Source: Candidatus Scatoplasma merdavium (lineage in GTDB: Bacteria > Bacillota_I > Bacilli_A > RFN20 > CAG-288). From it: DNA of 8,509 bases. The notes under the pieces are model-generated. The model saw nothing but the letters and a program-made list of their open reading frames with translations, was not told the DNA's origin and did not search any database. Made by a program: the position numbers and the translations under genes. The DNA lies in assembly GCA_017694135.1 (NCBI GenBank), contig JADING010000020.1, forward strand, positions 1-8,509, read 5' to 3'. Below, one piece after another: positions 6,687 to 8,509 of this stretch; position 1 is the stretch's first letter, and each line of letters begins with the position of its first letter.

Positions 6687-7549
6687 ACAATCAAAAGGCC
6701 GCGAAAAGAATCAAGCAGCGTTCACTTTTAAAAAAGATCTTAGCCAAGGTCTTTGTTTACGCTATCTTGTTAATCATGTATGCGCCTATTCTTTATCTAA
6801 TTGTCTATTCGTTTACTTCTTCGTCTCAAATAGGGAGATGGGAAGGGCTCTCTTTTGAACCGTTTATCCGCTTGTTTGCATCTAACAACCGCGAATCTAA
6901 GCAGATATGGCAGGCGGTTTATAACACGGTGAGTATCGCTTTGGTTTCAGGTGTCATTTCTACTGTCTTAGGAACCACAGGCGCTATCGGTATATTCTAT
7001 TCGAAAAAAAGAAGCAAGAACTTACTTGAATTTCTCACTCAGATTCCTGTTGTAAACGCCGAAATTGTTATAGCCTTATCGCTGACTATCTTGTTTGTCA
7101 TGGTTAAGGCACAGTTCTCATACGCTACTTTAGTTATCGGGCACGTTGTTTTAACTGTTCCGTTTGTCGTCTTATCAGTCAAGCCGAAATTGACGCAGAT
7201 GGATCCAAACTTATACGAGGCCGCTTTGGATTTAGGAGCTAATCAAACTAGGGCTTTGTTTAAAGTCGTCTTACCGGAAATAGCTCCTGGTATCTTATCG
7301 GGCTTCATGCTCGCTGTAACTCTTTCGTTAGATGATTACATAATTACTACATTCACTAAACCGCGAACTGGTTTCGATACTATTTCTACTTATATCGACG
7401 CTGTGACTAAAAAGAGCGGTTTACCTATTCAAGTTAGGGCATTAACTACTATTATCTTTGCGGTAATTTTGATAGTTATGGTTGCTATTAATATCCGCTC
7501 AAGTTCTTTAGTTAAAAGGAGGATTAAAAAAGAACATGAAAAAGACTAA
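6680..7549 (+). CDS. potC: Spermidine/putrescine ABC transporter permease PotC
   Basis: This 289-residue membrane protein is the second channel half. A basic N-terminal tail is followed by about six membrane segments (roughly 24-46, 79-107, 124-144, 147-168, 203-225 and 253-273). The EAA loop (180-204, EAALDLGANQ through to LPEIAPG) is a close match to the family and pairs with the PotA surface. LSLDDYIITTF (215-225) is a characteristic PotC stretch. The C terminus is strongly charged (KRRIKKEHEKD). The ATG overlaps the potB stop by 7 nt, with AGAGG-type binding sequence just upstream, and the gene overlaps potD by 14 nt. Confidence 0.93.
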   Translation: MVNNQKAAKRIKQRSLLKKILAKVFVYAILLIMYAPILYLIVYSFTSSSQIGRWEGLSFEPFIRLFASNNRESKQIWQAVYNTVSIALVSGVISTVLGTTGAIGIFYSKKRSKNLLEFLTQIPVVNAEIVIALSLTILFVMVKAQFSYATLVIGHVVLTVPFVVLSVKPKLTQMDPNLYEAALDLGANQTRALFKVVLPEIAPGILSGFMLAVTLSLDDYIITTFTKPRTGFDTISTYIDAVTKKSGLPIQVRALTTIIFAVILIVMVAINIRSSSLVKRRIKKEHEKD

Positions 7550-8509
7550 ATTACTATTATCTGCTGCTGCCGTGCTTTCCTTGTGCGGTTTTACTACCGC
7601 ATGCACTTCCGGAGATGAGGCTGATCACACCTTAGTTGTTTACAATTGGGAAGATTATATCGACGAAGGCTTAGATGAAAACGGTTATGAAGTCGGAAAT
7701 TCGGTCATTGCTGATTTTGAGAATTACTTTTATGATTTAACCGGGGAAACTATCAAGGTTCAATACGAGACTTTTTCCACTTGTGAAGACGTTTATAACA
7801 TGCTTAAGCTCAACTCGGTTAAGATTGATTTGTTCTGTCCTTCCGACTACATGATTCAAAAAATGGCGAACGAAGGAATGTTAGAAGAATTCGATTACGA
7901 TGAAGCGACTGACACTTATGAAGGAATTGATAATTACAACAATTACGCTTCACCTTATATCAAAGATTTATTTAAACGCAACAATTTCTCTAAGTACGCC
8001 ATACCTTATACTTGGGGAACTATGGGATATACTTACAATCCTGAAAAAGTCGATGTCAGTTTAGTTTCAACTTGGGAAGCCCAGTGGAATCCGCAGTTAT
8101 CTAAACGTATCACAGTCAAAGACTCAGTTAGAGATACTATCTTTACTGCAGTTATGCACGTTTATAAAAACGAGCTCGACACTTTAAAAGCTCAGTATGA
8201 ATCAGGGACGATTAGTGCGGAAGTTTACAACGATCACTTAACTGAGATTTTCAATCGCTCGGATGATCAGACTTTACAGAAAGTCAAACAAGCCTTGATT
8301 GATATGAAAGACAACATCTATGGTTTAGAAGTTGACGATGGTAAAAATGAGATTGTTACTGGAACTTACGATGTCTCTCTTTCTTGGTCTGGTGACGCTG
8401 TTTATTCAATGGATCAAGGCGAAGATTCTTCTAACCCCGTTTACTTAAATTACGTCGTTCCAGAAGAGGGATCAAACATCTGGTACGATGGCTGGTGCAT
8501 GCCTAAAGG
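7536..8509 (+). CDS. potD: Polyamine-binding lipoprotein PotD (3' end outside window)
   Basis: This is the extracellular substrate-binding component; 324 codons are present and the frame is still open at the window end. Residues 1-22 form a lipoprotein signal peptide (MKKTKLLLSAAAVLSL then GFTTA) with C23 as the likely lipidated residue, although T at -3 is not the best lipobox. The mature part starts like PotD, VVYNWEDYID (34-43), and continues with PSDYMIQKM (102-110) and IPYTWGTMGY (156-165). Likely ligand residues by comparison with E. coli PotD are W38, Y41, Y105, D196, W284 (SLSWSGD), W316 and D318 (WYD), supporting polyamine as ligand. Residues about 214-240 are an extra helical segment compared with E. 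coli. The start overlaps potC by 14 nt. AGGAGG (7517-7522) lies 13 nt before the ATG, longer than usual, and there is no alternative in-frame start. Confidence 0.93.
   Translation, partial: MKKTKLLLSAAAVLSLCGFTTACTSGDEADHTLVVYNWEDYIDEGLDENGYEVGNSVIADFENYFYDLTGETIKVQYETFSTCEDVYNMLKLNSVKIDLFCPSDYMIQKMANEGMLEEFDYDEATDTYEGIDNYNNYASPYIKDLFKRNNFSKYAIPYTWGTMGYTYNPEKVDVSLVSTWEAQWNPQLSKRITVKDSVRDTIFTAVMHVYKNELDTLKAQYESGTISAEVYNDHLTEIFNRSDDQTLQKVKQALIDMKDNIYGLEVDDGKNEIVTGTYDVSLSWSGDAVYSMDQGEDSSNPVYLNYVVPEEGSNIWYDGWCMPK

Noticed and set aside
6664..6858. 64-codon + strand open reading frame across the potB/potC junction
   Set aside because: It is out of frame with both well-supported permeases and has no family similarity.

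Overview
The window looks like a chromosomal segment of a low-GC Gram-positive-type bacterium (Bacillota or a Mycoplasmatota/RF39-like relative). The evidence is the AT-rich composition, the Firmicutes-like 23S and 5S rRNA sequence, strong AGGAGG-type ribosome binding sites, TTG start use, and a lipoprotein-type polyamine-binding protein. Every readable tryptophan is TGG and no gene contains an in-frame TGA, so TGA is not read as Trp here. A genus cannot be named from sequence alone. All genes lie on the + strand.

Region 1 (1-1210) is the end of an rRNA operon: the 3' third of 23S rRNA (window base 137 corresponds to E. coli A2058), a short spacer with a hairpin, and a complete 5S rRNA. The 23S has many changes from the Firmicutes pattern, mostly compensated within helices. 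The striking exception is the sarcin-ricin loop, whose near-universal GAGA tetraloop reads GCAA.

Region 2 (1223-3447) is a tight three-gene cluster that starts only 13 nt after the 5S gene. It encodes a YgjP/M48-like metal-dependent hydrolase with HELAH, a TrmH/SpoU-family RNA 2'-O-methyltransferase, and an alpha/beta-hydrolase-fold protein with an atypical nucleophile elbow. The genes overlap or are 1 nt apart. No separate promoter is evident, so they may be read through from the rRNA operon.

Region 3 (3448-3792) is a 345-nt AT-rich intergenic stretch. It has several inverted repeats, a near-consensus sigma-A promoter (TTGACA, 17 nt, CATAAT), an inverted repeat in the leader and a very strong Shine-Dalgarno sequence.

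Region 4 (3793-8509, continuing past the window) is a spermidine/putrescine ABC transporter operon: an XRE-cupin (PuuR-type) regulator, then potA (ATPase), potB and potC (permeases) and potD (substrate-binding lipoprotein, cut by the window end). The genes are 10 nt apart or overlap by 7-14 nt, which suggests one translationally coupled transcript. The regulator probably senses polyamine status and controls the operon. PotD captures polyamine outside the membrane, PotB/PotC form the channel and PotA drives import. PotA is unusually long, with an apparently duplicated C-terminal TOBE-type regulatory domain and a basic insertion in its helical subdomain. PotD carries an extra helical segment that resembles a SHOCT-like motif.

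The best candidates for something not previously described are the altered sarcin-ricin loop and the duplicated PotA regulatory domain. I do not see a defence system, mobile element or CRISPR array.
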